Shown: positions 10,579 to 20,972, counted from the stretch's first letter. The stretch is 64,000 nt of DNA from Thalassia testudinum (GCA_037157565.1 JAZHRO010000012.1:4800501-4864500); one strand, 5' to 3'. Program-made: numbers and translations. Notes: generated from the letters alone by a model not told the origin.

Positions 10579-12690
10579 ATGGAAAACCTGGGAAACTGAC
10601 AAAAAAATTCTGCTTCCACCTCTAACCCGACAGTCGTCCCACAAGCTGACTTCTCCATCCCTAACCTCCCTCATCTAGAGCAACCAGAAAATCCTGTAGG
10701 GCCAGGTGGCCCTCAAATCCAAACTCAAAATACAAACCCCTTTGCCTTTATGGTCCACAATCTAGTTCGACTTCAACAAAATCAAGAAAATTTGGCTAGG
10801 ACTGTGAAGAAGCTAGCCAATCAAGGGCAAAACTTGCCACCCCGTCAGGTGCTTGTCATTCCTCTTAAGGATTTTTATGATCCTTCCAACTATGAGGAAA
10901 GACCTAAGGTGTTCATACCACAAGGGGATTTTGAGATCAAACCAGCTATTTTGAACCTAATCAAGCATTTCCATGGTCTTTCGAGAGAGGACCCTTTTTG
11001 TCATCTCAAGGAATTAGCTATCCTCGCTCAAACCACCTATTCCTGTTATGTACAAGAAGACGTGTGGTTAATGAGACTTTTTCCTCTCTCTTTAAAATAT
11101 AAAGCTTCACACTGGTTTAGAACGGATGGGCGCCCTATCACCACCTGGCCCCTATTAAAGACCGCTTTTCTTAAAAAAAAATTTCTGATCGTTCGAACTA
11201 ACGCTTTAAGAAGATCTATAACAACCTTTCAACAAAAAAATGGTGAACCCCTCCATGAATCTTAGGAAAGATTCCAAGAACTTCTAAGAAGTTGTCCCCG
11301 CCATGAAATTCCACAATGGTAGTTAGTGCAGATCTTCTATCATGGATTAGGAGATCAATTAAAGAGATTTGTGGATGCCTCATGTGGAGACAATTTCCTT
11401 AATAAAGATGCCAAAAGTGCCTACCTCCTCTTTAAAGAAATGAGCGAAAACTCATTTAATATGACTTCAATGGACACTTTCGACAGAACCCAAAACCCAA
11501 GACTCGGAGTCAATGAAATTGACTCCAAATCCACTTCTGTTTCAGTCACTTAAGATGATCTATATATGATAGCTCAACAACTGGACCAAATGCAAATTCA
11601 CCAGAAAAAGATGGAATAAAAGCTTACTCACAAAAAAGCTCCACACCTTAATTCTCCACACTTCAACTCTCCACACACCAACACTCCACAACTTCTCAGA
11701 GGAGAAAATCTGCACAACATTGATGCCAAACCTGCTGGTCAGCAGTTTTCTGCTGATTTTACACAAGACTTAACTGGGAATTTTGATTATCTAAATTAGA
11801 ATATTCTTGATCCCACCACGGAAAATATTTATGCTCTCCAGGAGCAATTTAGAAACCCCTCCAACACTTACAATCAAAACTGGAGGACCAACCCGAATCA
11901 CTCCTAGAAAGCCCCGAACCCGATTCCGTTTCCCAAACAAAATCAATTTGGGAATTATGGGCAGCCCTCATATCAACCTGGACCATCCTAGGAAGATATT
12001 ATTACCCAGGTCATGAAGACTTTGCAAGGTATGCAAAATCAAATGACGGAAGTAACCCACATGATAACTAACTAGCAACACCAAGTTAAGGTTACTCCTG
12101 ACCATCGACCTGCTGGGAATTTACCTTCCCAACCCATCCCCAACCCGAACAATCAACGGAATCAGTTCCAAGGTGGATATCCCAGTCAACCCATTCACCT
12201 AGCACCTCAGCATCCCCCAGGTTTCAATAACAATCAGGCTTCCTGTCCTCATCCTAGAAACAACCAGACTGCAAATGCAATTACCTTGAGGAATGGGAAA
12301 ACCATTCAAGATGCCCTGCCTGTTAAAGAAACCTGTTTTAATGACAAACAGATCAACTCTTCTCCCTCTTCCTCTAACCCTGTTTAGGAACCTAATAATG
12401 CAAAACAGGAAAACCCTGTACCATTTCCACAAGCCCTCCATTCTTCACAAAATTAGAAAAAAAAGAAATCCGAGCCCACTAATAAGGAATTGATGGATTT
12501 ATTTGGGCAAGTTGAAATTAATATCCCTCTCCTAGATGCCATAAAATACATTCCTGCCTATGCGAAATTTCTAAAAGATTTATGTACCCCAAAAAGGCAG
12601 TCCAGAAATTTAGGAAAGGTGATCCCTCCTGAGACAGTCAGCTTGGTTGTGCAGAGCTGACTACCTCTTAAGTGAAAAGATCCAGGTGCT
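10579..12690 (+). pseudogene. gag of element D
   Basis: The ATG at 10579 opens the gag frame and meets a TGA six codons later; the same frame then continues. Landmarks are KDFYDPSNY, EDPFCHLKELA, MRLFPLSLKYKASHW, RPITTW, ERFQELLRSCPRH, QIFYHGLG, NTYNQNWRTNPNH, TLRNGKTIQ and VEINIPLLDAIKYIPAYAKFLKD. Stops in this frame are mostly TAG; the one in the ES*ERFQE motif replaces the usual Trp of EAWERF. Gag would build the particle; this copy cannot make a full-length protein. Confidence 0.85.
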
Positions 12691-13330
12691 CCCCTGATTC
12701 AAGTGGTCATTAATGACACCTCTTTTGATTGCGCCTTATTGGTTCTTGGTGCCTCGATTAATCTCATCCCCACAGTTGTCTTTGAGGAATTTAAGATCGA
12801 AGAACTAAAACCTATTGAGGTAACCCTTCAATTAGTAGACCGATCTACAATTAAACCAAGGGGAATTGTCGAGGATGTAATTGTCCGGGTCCAGAACTGC
12901 ATATTTGCTGTCGACTTCCTAGTCTTGGACATTGAGGTACCAGAAGCTTTAAAATTTGCCCCAATAATTCTTGGAAGACCATTTTTAGTCACCGCCCGTG
13001 CCAATATTGATTGTGACTCTGGAAAGATGAAAATTATGTGTGGCAGTGAATCTGTAACCCTAGACATTTTTCAAGCTTCTAGGCGATTCCAAGAACCTGA
13101 TTTCTTTGATGACTCAAATTCAGAAATGGAAAATTTAGTGGATGAAACTTTGCAGATTTCACACTTGGGTTCCTATTTTGCCATTAACACAGTTCCTGAA
13201 CAATCCATTTCATCCCACCCTCCCACCCTAACCACACATTCTCCAGCTAACACTCCAGCTGACCCCTTCACTCTCACTTCACCATTAACACATAAAGCAG
13301 AAATTCTTTTGGAGCTGGGCCCACAACTGG
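12691..13330 (+). pseudogene. aspartic protease of element D, catalytic Asp lost
   Basis: The frame open from 12703 to 13848 starts with VVINDTSFDCALL and then reads VLGASINLIP. The position that is Asp in the B and other Athila proteases is Val here, codon GTT at 12742-12744. LVDRSTIKPRG, VEDVIVRV, VDFLVLDIEVP and ILGRPFL follow as expected. With the nucleophile-binding Asp gone the protease should be inactive. The same open frame runs on into the RT without a break. Confidence 0.85.
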
Positions 13331-14393
13331 AGTTAAAACCCTTGCCCGACTCCCTTAAATATGTTTTCCTGGGTCCCAATCTGACCATGCCCCTAATTAT
13401 AAGTTCCAAACTTACTGGGGCTCAAGAAGAAAAACTTCTCCAGGTCCTGAGCAAAAATAGGAAAGCAATTGGCTGGACCCTTTCTAATCTTAAGGGTATT
13501 CACCCATCCTACTATACACATCGTATATATCTTGAGGATGATTCTCGCCCCTCCTACCAACCACAAAGGTGCTTGAACCCTAAAATGCAAGACATGGTAA
13601 AAAAGGAGATTATTAAGTGGCTTGATGTAAATATCATCTACCCCATTTCTGATAGCTCCTGGGTTAGTCCAACACAAGTAGTGCCCAAAAAGGTTGGACT
13701 AACAGTTGTCACCAATGAAAATGGGGAGAATATAGCCACTCAAACCACCTCTTCTTGGCACGTGTGCATTGATTACAGAAAATTAAACATCGCCACCAAG
13801 AAGGACCATTTACCACTCCTCTTTATAATCAAATCTTGGAGCGATTAGCCAAATGGGATTTTTACTATTTTTTTGACAGTTATTTTGGCTATAACCATGT
13901 AGCGGTTCATTTTGAGGACCAGGACAAAACAACCTTCACCTGTCCGTTTGGAACCTTTGCTTTCCGAAGAATGCCCTTCGCTCTTTGCAATGCACCTGTG
14001 ACTTTTCAAAGGTGTATACTTGCAATATTTTCAGACCTGGTAGGTGAATGTTTAGAAGTCTTTATGGATGACTTCTCTATTTTTGGAGATTTTTTTGACC
14101 ATTGTCTTAAGAACCTTGAAAGAACTCTCCAAAAATGCATAGAAGTCAACCTAGTCCTCAGCTAGGAAAAAAGTCATTTCATGGTCCAGGAAGGTATTGT
14201 TCTGGCCCATGTTATATCAAAATAAGAAATTGCGGTAGATAAAGCAAAAATAGATGCTATCTCTAAGCTCCCATCGCCCACTTCTGTGAAAGAAATCCGA
14301 TCTTTTCTGGGACATGTGGGTTTCTACCGCAGATTCATACAAAATTTTTCCCAAACCTCCAAACCCTTAAGTCAACTACTCACCAAAGACCAG
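13331..14393 (+). pseudogene. reverse transcriptase of element D
   Basis: It reads KAIGWTLSNLKGI, EIIKWLDVNIIYPISDSSWVSP, VCIDYRKLN and KKDHLPL. A frameshift lies near 13820, after which the next frame (13836-14165) gives FAFRRMPFALCNAPVTFQRC and an intact FMDDF box near 14061-14075. A TAG stop at 14163 replaces a Trp. The connection domain KEIRSFLGHVGFYRRFI follows, and the sequence breaks at 14393 where element A is inserted. Confidence 0.85.
14389..14393 (+). other. target-site duplication of element A, left copy
   Basis: ACCAG, repeated exactly at 22121-22125 just after the 3' LTR. Confidence 0.9.
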
Positions 14394-14988
14394 TGATGTA
14401 AACACATTTACACTACTTAAAATGTCTATTTATGCATGTTCTTAAGCATAGGATTGCATTTCATGATATAAATATTGCATTACATGCATCATCTTGCATT
14501 TAGAGTAGTTTGAATAAAATGGAGGTTAATTGTCTCCTTTTATGTGCTTGGACAGGGCAAATATTTTATCGGGGCCTCGGATCAAAGATCCAACCATATG
14601 GATATGATCAGGGCGACGATTGGAGTTCAACGACTCCAAGATCGCCCTAATCAGGCATCCGTAGCATCAGATAGAGACCGGGGAACCCTAGAAGATCAAG
14701 GGCCAGGATGGTGTAAATACGCACTTCAGATGGAAAATCCGACCACACGGATGAATTTGGATCGACGATCGCAGCCGAACGACACAAAAATCGAGTCAAT
14801 CCGACATTCGTGGCACCATCTACAACTTCCAGAAGATGGACGGCCAAGATAGCGCCACGTGGCGCCATCCCAGCCGCCCAATCGGCCGCAGGAGTCCTGT
14901 GAAGACCGCGCACCGTCTCCTCTCCGCCGAGATCCAACGGCTGCGGTCGCTCGCGTTTAAAAACGCCCGCGCGACCATTTCGCCCGCG

Positions 14989-15041
14989 TAGCGCAGCGGC
15001 GACGCAGCTGCGGGCGAAGCGGAGGTCGCGGGTTCGAGCCG
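14989..15041 (+). other. tRNA-like segment in 5' LTR of element A
   Basis: TAGCGCAGCGG (A-box like) at 14989 and GGTTCGAGCCG (B-box like) at 15031, 42 bases apart. CGCGG and CCGCG can pair as a T-arm around GTTCGAG. No acceptor stem was found. Confidence 0.55.
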
Positions 15042-15314
15042 CGGTGAGGGGGTCGAAGGCGCGGGCGAGCGGGCGCGCACGAGCGTCGGATGAAGATCCA
15101 ACGGCCGCGCGCGCCCGATAGCGCCGACGCGCAATTGGACGCTCAGGTGGACGCTGGATCGCACGCGGGCGGGCGCGCTACGCAGCGGGCGCGGACGCGA
15201 TCTAAGCCGTCCGATCTCGCGATCGGACGGCTGAGACGACGCGGACGTGCGTATGCGTTACGCGCGCAGGCCAGCCGAGCGGGCGCGCGTGGGCGCGGCG
15301 GCGACGGCGACGGC

Positions 15315-15353
15315 GGGGCTTTAGCGACGGTTTTATCCGTCACTAAAGACCCC
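15315..15353. other. U3 inverted repeat in 5' LTR of element A
   Basis: GGGGCTTTAGCGACGG pairs with CCGTCACTAAAGACCCC around a short AT spacer, with one bulge and a few mismatches. It sits about 50 bases upstream of the degenerate TATA box. Confidence 0.65.
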
Positions 15354-16152
15354 TTATTTATTATTTTGAAGATGTAATGTCCATTTTGCCCTCACTCCTT
15401 GCAACTACAAAAGGAGACCCCCTCCATACGAAATTTTGATCCCTTCCTTCTCCTCTCTACCTCTCCAAAGCTCAAGAGAAGCTTGTCCCACACCCGGGAT
15501 GCTTCTCGCGAGATAAAGTCCAAATTTTCGTCCCCCTTCGGAAGTGGATCCCACGACGACGACGGCGTGCTGCTTCGTTCCCGTTCTTCTGCTTCGTCCT
15601 CCTTCGTCCAGCTTCGTTCTCCTTCGTCCAGGCGTCGTCCCGTCCGGCTCGTCCTCCAAGCGACCGTCGAGGAGGATTTCTCTCTCCCTATTCTTTTTAC
15701 TGCTTTCTAGTATAGATTTACTGCTTTCTAGAGTAGTCTATTCGTCCTCCGAGCGATCGTCGAGGAGGACATTTCTCCCTCCATTCTTTTAATGCTTTCT
15801 AGAGTAATTGTTTTATGTTTTCTAGTTGTAACAAACGAACTCTTTTATGATAAATTCCTTGTCTATTCTACATCTCATTTTGATTTCCATGTATAGTATT
15901 CTTTCTCTCTCTCTTACTCCCTCTCTCTCTTTTATTTGTTGTAGATACTTAGATAGTTTAAATTGAATTTCTTCGTGACAAAATAAAAAGAAACGCGAAG
16001 TTTTTAAATCAAACATTCGCCTCCCTGTGTTCGACCCGGAATTCTTATTTCGGTATAAATTTTATTTGTTGAACACGAATCCTTCGCTTTCGAACTACAA
16101 CGACGGGTTTTCCAAAACCAAACACGTTAGCGTAGATTCTCGCTCAACATTT

Positions 16153-16170
16153 TGGCGCCGTTGCCGGGGA
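16153..16170 (+). other. primer-binding site of element A
   Basis: TGGCGCCGTTGCCGGGGA, three bases after the 5' LTR. This is the typical Athila site, associated with tRNA-Asp. Confidence 0.9.
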
Positions 16171-16253
16171 GGCAACGCTCTTTGATTTCTCTTCGCGTTT
16201 TGTAACTTACAAATCATTTACCTCACTTTTCTCCTTTCTTATTGTAATTGCAG

Positions 16254-16311
16254 GTACTCTTTTGAGACAGGCAAAAGCGGTAGATCGGAGTAAAGTGCTG
16301 TGGAAGGTTTT
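16254..16311 (+). other. candidate leader mini-exon of element A
   Basis: The acceptor-like TTCTTATTGTAATTGCAG ends at 16253 and the donor-like GTAAGT starts at 16312. The 58-base exon starts 83 bases after the primer-binding site. Confidence 0.45.
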
Positions 16312-17057
16312 GTAAGTTACCCCCCACCTCCCACCCATTAGATTTCATTTCATCACATAATAATTCAAACATCAATCAACCTAGGTGTTCTTATAAACTC
16401 TAAGGTTAGATTGTTTGTTGTTTGACATCCATACTCACTCCAACCCCCACATTAAAAAAAGAAAAAAAAAAAAAAATCTCACAGAGGTACACAACCTCAT
16501 CTGATTTTCTAACTCAACCGGTAAACCAATCTTAGGAGTCGGTACACACATCCAAACACATAATCGAGTAGAAATCAGATTGGATAATCATTTGTGTGCC
16601 TAATTAGGTGGTGCATCAGGCCAGTTGTTTGAGTTGTTTGGGCCGCACCACTTCAAATAAAATCAACTCATCTAGTAGCTGCCAATTAGGTTCAACTCTT
16701 AGGGATCTACCAGGCACTCCACATTCTTTTTAAACTTTAAAGGAAAATATCTTCACCTGTGCTTGCAAAACCTGGTGTGCCAATGAAACTTGATTGAAAA
16801 CACCTAAAGTTGAATCCTAAAAGCTACTAAGCAAGATTTGAACCTTAAAATTCACCACATCAAAAATAATCTTGCTTGAAAACCACTGGTTGTGCACGCA
16901 CACACAAAGCAATCAATCATTAAGGGCACAACCCATTTAAAGGGCCCATCACATTCCAAAGCACATTCAAACCTAGCCCTAAATAAAACAGAGTAGACGT
17001 TGGCCTTAAGGATTGGACTCGCTCTTCAGAACTCAGAACGAGATTATTTTCGATTAG

Positions 17058-17212
17058 TCTGTTTCTACTGTTCAATCTGATGTCTAGCTAGGGGAGCAGA
17101 GTCAAACGATCGCGGCTGGGGGTACACTAGGAACCGGAGGCGCAAGCCGAAGGAAGAACCTTCTCCCCAGTCCCTCCTTCTAACTGGTTGGATTGAACAG
17201 ACAGAAGTAGAT
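17058..17212 (+). other. leader segment shared by elements A and B (candidate packaging signal)
   Basis: The core 17095-17190 matches the minus strand at about 5390-5290 over some 90 bases, although the rest of the leaders is much more diverged. Arms at 17058-17077 (TCTGTTTCTACTGTTCAATC) and 17191-17212 (GATTGAACAG...) are imperfect complements. Conservation between an autonomous family and a Gag-less element fits an RNA packaging or dimer signal. It could also be a short coding exon: the core reads GNRRRKPKEEP-like in one frame. Confidence 0.4.
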
Positions 17213-17329
17213 CAAATCGTTCCTTTATCTCAAGACGGGTTTTGGGAGTCTGTAGGTCTGTAGGCTAACCCATTTAAGGACAGGTTTGATTGTTTGTATT
17301 GCAGGGCACCTTTCTTCCTCCCGTGTCTC

Positions 17330-19123
17330 ATGAATCCTTCCACATATTTCACGCATTCCCGCTCTTTCACTCCTGTCATGAATTATCCGCAACATGACAA
17401 TTATCCCAACTCGTATTGTAATCGACCATCAGTTAGTTGGGATAATTCGGATTGGGGATACAATTCCGGACCCCCGTGTTTAGGGTCTAACCCTGAACAC
17501 TTTGATTCTCAATTCTATCCTTCTAAGAGTTGCATCGATTATAGATCGTCCTCCTTTCATGAACAACCTAATGCGATCTACAATCAAGAAGGATACACTG
17601 ATCCTTACCCATCCTCTGATTTCACTGCCTTTAGGTCATCTCCATCTTTTGAACAATCTAAAATGACCTATTATCAGGATGGGTATAACGAATCTCAATT
17701 CGTTAATTCCTCTACATTGATGTCAAACCCGCCCAACCCTGAACCAACCCATTTGGTTCAGGTTAATCAGGTTCAAGATAAGGTTCTGGCTAACTTGAGG
17801 AATATCATTCAATCTTTAGAAGTTCAGCCAATACCTTGCATTGAGAGATTGGAGCCCCTGATTGAAATGATTGATGATTTAAACAAGTCTTTGTTGGATT
17901 GGCTCCAGGATGTTAAGGATAAGAACCCGGGTGAGTTTCTACTTGGGAAATTAGCGAAATTGAGGATGAGATTCGTGGTTGCTTTGATTCAATCTTGGAA
18001 TAATTCCCAGGATGAACTCTCTTCAGGAAAGCCAATGATAGAACCCGCTCAGGCACCTGTTGGGGGGGACACGTGTTACGAAGCTGACCAGATTGAATTA
18101 AAACAACCAATTAAGGATGATTTGATTTCTTCACCTGAAATCCCTGAGCCGGGTTACGAGGAAACGTATGTCTCCTTGGAATGCAAAGTGACAAATGATT
18201 TTGGGACATACATTGATACGGGTCCTGATGGTGAAGATTCAAGTTGCGAAGTCTCACACGAGTTTTCAGATCACGATTTTTGTGAGACGATTGGGCCTGA
18301 GGAATCTGATAGATCATTTGATAGCCCAATAACTGAGGAAACTGATCTTATTAGGGCACACGATACGGATCCAGAATCGCATTTTCTGGAGGAATTAATT
18401 CAATGCCCTGATTATCAGTTACACCCTGTTGAGCTTATTGATGATTCTAATTCTGAGATAATTAGACCCAAGTCAATTTTGATTTTGCCACATCATCTAG
18501 ACTTGGAGATTTCAGACGGGGTGATGAATATACAAGAGGTCATGGAATTTGATATGCCGAATGAGGAGGATAGGAGCTGGGAAATTCTGATTTGGGAAGT
18601 CAATTTTGGAGGAAATGGAAGATTGAGTCGAAGGGTTCCTTTTAAACTGAAACCATCAAATCAGAACCCTTACGACATTTGTTTCGAGGATGTCAAACTC
18701 AAGCACACATTTAACGATTATCCTTTTGAGCTTCAATTCTCTGTAACCCGACATTTTGGCCTTGGGTTGCATCCTCACAAATCGCAGGCCCGATCCCGCT
18801 TGCATTCTGATTTTAGGTTTTGGGTAATTTTTATCCAGAACCTAAGATATTCTCGATTATGGGGTGTGGGTCTGCACCACAATCTGGTCCACATCTGTGG
18901 ACCTTTGCTGACAGGTCAGAGGATTCTTCTGTTCATTCTAATTCTGACCTGCACATGTGAATTCTTCATTTCTTTTCTTTGTATAGTGTGCCTAGCTGAA
19001 GGCACTAAACTCAGCACATATACAGTTCTTTTTCATTTTCATCTCGGAGCGGACCCGATATCCACGCAATTCAGGTGCTTTCTACGCTTTTCCTCTCTAT
19101 TTTATGTCTTTTTAATACAATGA
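17330..19123 (+). CDS. 597-aa protein of unknown function, sole ORF of element A
   Basis: I do not recognise a known domain. I chose the ATG at 17330 because the open frame upstream has no ATG and a splice-acceptor-like site ends at 17303. Residues 1-140 are rich in Tyr, Pro, Ser and Asn and contain two imperfect repeats (about 73-98 and 103-128). Residues 142-228 look helical and coiled-coil like (VLANLRNIIQSLE, LIEMIDDLNKSLLDWLQDV). About 240-420 is strongly acidic. Near the C-terminus, about 532-556, is one membrane-like stretch (ILLFILILTCTCEFFISFLC), with a last hydrophobic patch at the end. There is no CCHC knuckle, protease or RT motif. It could be an envelope-like protein, a highly diverged Gag, or a novel accessory protein. 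The frame is intact while every other long ORF in the window is broken. Confidence 0.75.
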   Translation: MNPSTYFTHSRSFTPVMNYPQHDNYPNSYCNRPSVSWDNSDWGYNSGPPCLGSNPEHFDSQFYPSKSCIDYRSSSFHEQPNAIYNQEGYTDPYPSSDFTAFRSSPSFEQSKMTYYQDGYNESQFVNSSTLMSNPPNPEPTHLVQVNQVQDKVLANLRNIIQSLEVQPIPCIERLEPLIEMIDDLNKSLLDWLQDVKDKNPGEFLLGKLAKLRMRFVVALIQSWNNSQDELSSGKPMIEPAQAPVGGDTCYEADQIELKQPIKDDLISSPEIPEPGYEETYVSLECKVTNDFGTYIDTGPDGEDSSCEVSHEFSDHDFCETIGPEESDRSFDSPITEETDLIRAHDTDPESHFLEELIQCPDYQLHPVELIDDSNSEIIRPKSILILPHHLDLEISDGVMNIQEVMEFDMPNEEDRSWEILIWEVNFGGNGRLSRRVPFKLKPSNQNPYDICFEDVKLKHTFNDYPFELQFSVTRHFGLGLHPHKSQARSRLHSDFRFWVIFIQNLRYSRLWGVGLHHNLVHICGPLLTGQRILLFILILTCTCEFFISFLCIVCLAEGTKLSTYTVLFHFHLGADPISTQFRCFLRFSSLFYVFLIQ

Positions 19124-20355
19124 GGACATTGCATTAGATAGGCATGGGGGGATGGATATTTATCTTTGAATTCATTCGTCAGCTCCGTAGATTTGTTTTA
19201 TTTTATATATAAAAAAAAAAATCAAAATTAGGAAAGAGAATTTGGGTTTAAGAAAATTTTCGATCTTAAGAAATACTATATTATGTTCTGAACACAAAGA
19301 CCCTTCAGGTCTTTGGACTTAATCAGCCTATGTATCCACTAAAATGTGGATTTGTTTTTCGAGTTCTCGCCAACCTGAATTTTATTATAATTGGAATAAA
19401 TAAGTTTGGGTGATAAGTACACGACTTGTCAACCCGCCCTCTGATTTAAGGGAATTTTGAGTTTTAAGCATCTACACACTTTCTTTGCACTGACTCATTG
19501 TTTGGCGATTTTAACGGAAATTGGGTAGCTAATGAACCTTCTAGGGTGATATGGCTGGCAAGTTATCGTGGGTAACAGCCCATAGGTAGGTTGTCCAGAG
19601 CCCAGTCGCTGGACCTTTCTCTTTTTGCTGCCTTTAGGTAAATCTTAGACCAGGGAAGCCACCTACTTAAAAAAAAAAAAAAATCAAAAAGAGAAAAGAA
19701 CAAAAAGAAATAAGCCACACTTCGCCGCACGAGTATGGCTGGCAAGTTGTCGGTGGTAACAGCTCATCGACCGGTTGTCCAGAACCCAGCTCAGAAAATG
19801 CACTAAAAATTCCCAAAACACTTAGGAAGAAGTGGAGAAGTAGAATAAACCGGGGAGATATACACTGGATTCACCCTTGTGTTGACCCCGTTAAAAAAAA
19901 TATATATAAAAGTAGGGAGAAAGCTACCGGTTGTAAAGATACACCTTTAGGCAGAATTCTTTTTGAGGTCACCTAGAGGCGTAGAAATCCGAAGTCTGTT
20001 TTAATTGCCGGTCAACGAGTCTATCACAATCACAATAAGATGCTTAAAACTTAGGGTTCTCATCAAATCTTGGGTGAGTTGAATGGCCGTAGAAAGCCAC
20101 TCTTAAACCCTAAAATTTTAAAAAAAAAAAAAAAAAAATTAGAAAAGAGTAAAAAGAGAAAAAGAAATGTTTCTTTGAATAAGGCAAGGCTTGAGGCGGT
20201 CTGCATTTTGGCTGATACCCGGGCACTGTTGTGTCTTTGAAAGTTCAGTTCTTAAGTAGACAATTTCTTAATGATTGAAAATAACTCAGGTCCAAATAAT
20301 CTAACCTAATTCTTTTATAAATAGCATATAGTTTCTGCTAGGGACTAGCAAAAGA
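19124..20355 (+). other. 3' noncoding region of element A
   Basis: AT-rich with several A runs and no gene. It starts with an internal polypurine tract (19141-19156). Two imperfect copies of a 55-base unit lie at 19551-19605 and 19735-19790, both beginning ATGGCTGGCAAGTT and ending GTTGTCCAGAGCCCAG or near. Confidence 0.6.
19141..19156 (+). other. internal (second) polypurine tract of element A
   Basis: TAGGCATGGGGGGATG, nearly identical to the tract that abuts the 3' LTR (TAGGCATGGGGGTA at 20356-20369) and preceded by AATGAGGACATTGCA. D and F2 have the same pair. Confidence 0.55.
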
Positions 20356-20369
20356 TAGGCATGGGGGTA
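20356..20369 (+). other. polypurine tract of element A
   Basis: TAGGCATGGGGGTA directly before the 3' LTR; primes plus-strand DNA synthesis in LTR elements. Confidence 0.85.
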
Positions 20370-20972
20370 TGATGTAAACACATTTACACTACTTAAAATG
20401 TCTATTTATGCATGTTCTTAAGCATAGGATTGCATTTCATGATATAAATATTGCATTACATGCATCATCTTGCATTTAGAGTAGTTTGAATAAAATGGAG
20501 GTTAATTGTCTCCTTTTATGTGCTTGGACAGGGCAAATATTTTATCGGGGCCTCAAATCAAAGATCCAACCGTATGGATATGATCAGGGCGACGATTGGA
20601 GTTCAACGACTCCAAGATCGCCCTAATCAGGCATCCGTAGCATCAGATAGAGACCGGGGAACCCTAGAAGATCAAGGGCCAGGATGGTGTAAATCCGCAC
20701 TTCAGATGGAAAATCCGACCACACGGATGAATTCGGATCGACGATCGCAGCCGAACGACACAAAAATCGAGTCAATCCGACATCCGTGGCACCATCTACA
20801 ACTTCCAGAAGATGGACGGCCAAGATAGCGCCACGTGGTGCCATCCCAGCCGCCCAATCGGCCGCAGGAGTCCTGTGAAGACCGCGCACCATCTCCTCTC
20901 CGCCGTTGGATCTCGATCCAACGGCTGCGGTCGCTCGCGTTTAAAAACGCCCGCGCGACCATTTCGCCCGCG

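Larger units (their letters stand above)
14394..16149 (+). repeat. 5' LTR of element A
   Basis: 1,756 bp. About 14,930-15,330 is very GC-rich with many CpGs, holding the tRNA-like segment. Compared with the 3' LTR it lacks 8 bases near 14930 and carries TACAAAAG at 15406-15413 where the 3' LTR has TATAAAAG. Confidence 0.95.
16171..17329 (+). other. untranslated leader of element A
   Basis: No gene is seen. It holds a candidate mini-exon (16254-16311), a long A-rich run near 16455-16475, a segment homologous to the B leader (about 17095-17190) framed by an imperfect inverted repeat (17058-17077 and 17191-17212), and a 3' splice-site-like TTTGTATTGCAG ending at 17303, 26 bases before the ORF start codon. 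A branch-point-like CTAAC lies near 17264. A spliced leader joined to the ORF is plausible but unproven. Confidence 0.5.

Noticed and set aside
14820..15377. Arg/Ala-rich frames in the GC-rich part of the A LTR (both strands)
   Set aside because: GC-rich DNA has few stops. Small indels between the two LTRs shift these frames and no domain is seen.
17330..19123. Calling the 597-aa ORF a host gene
   Set aside because: It lies wholly inside a complete LTR element with exact target duplications.
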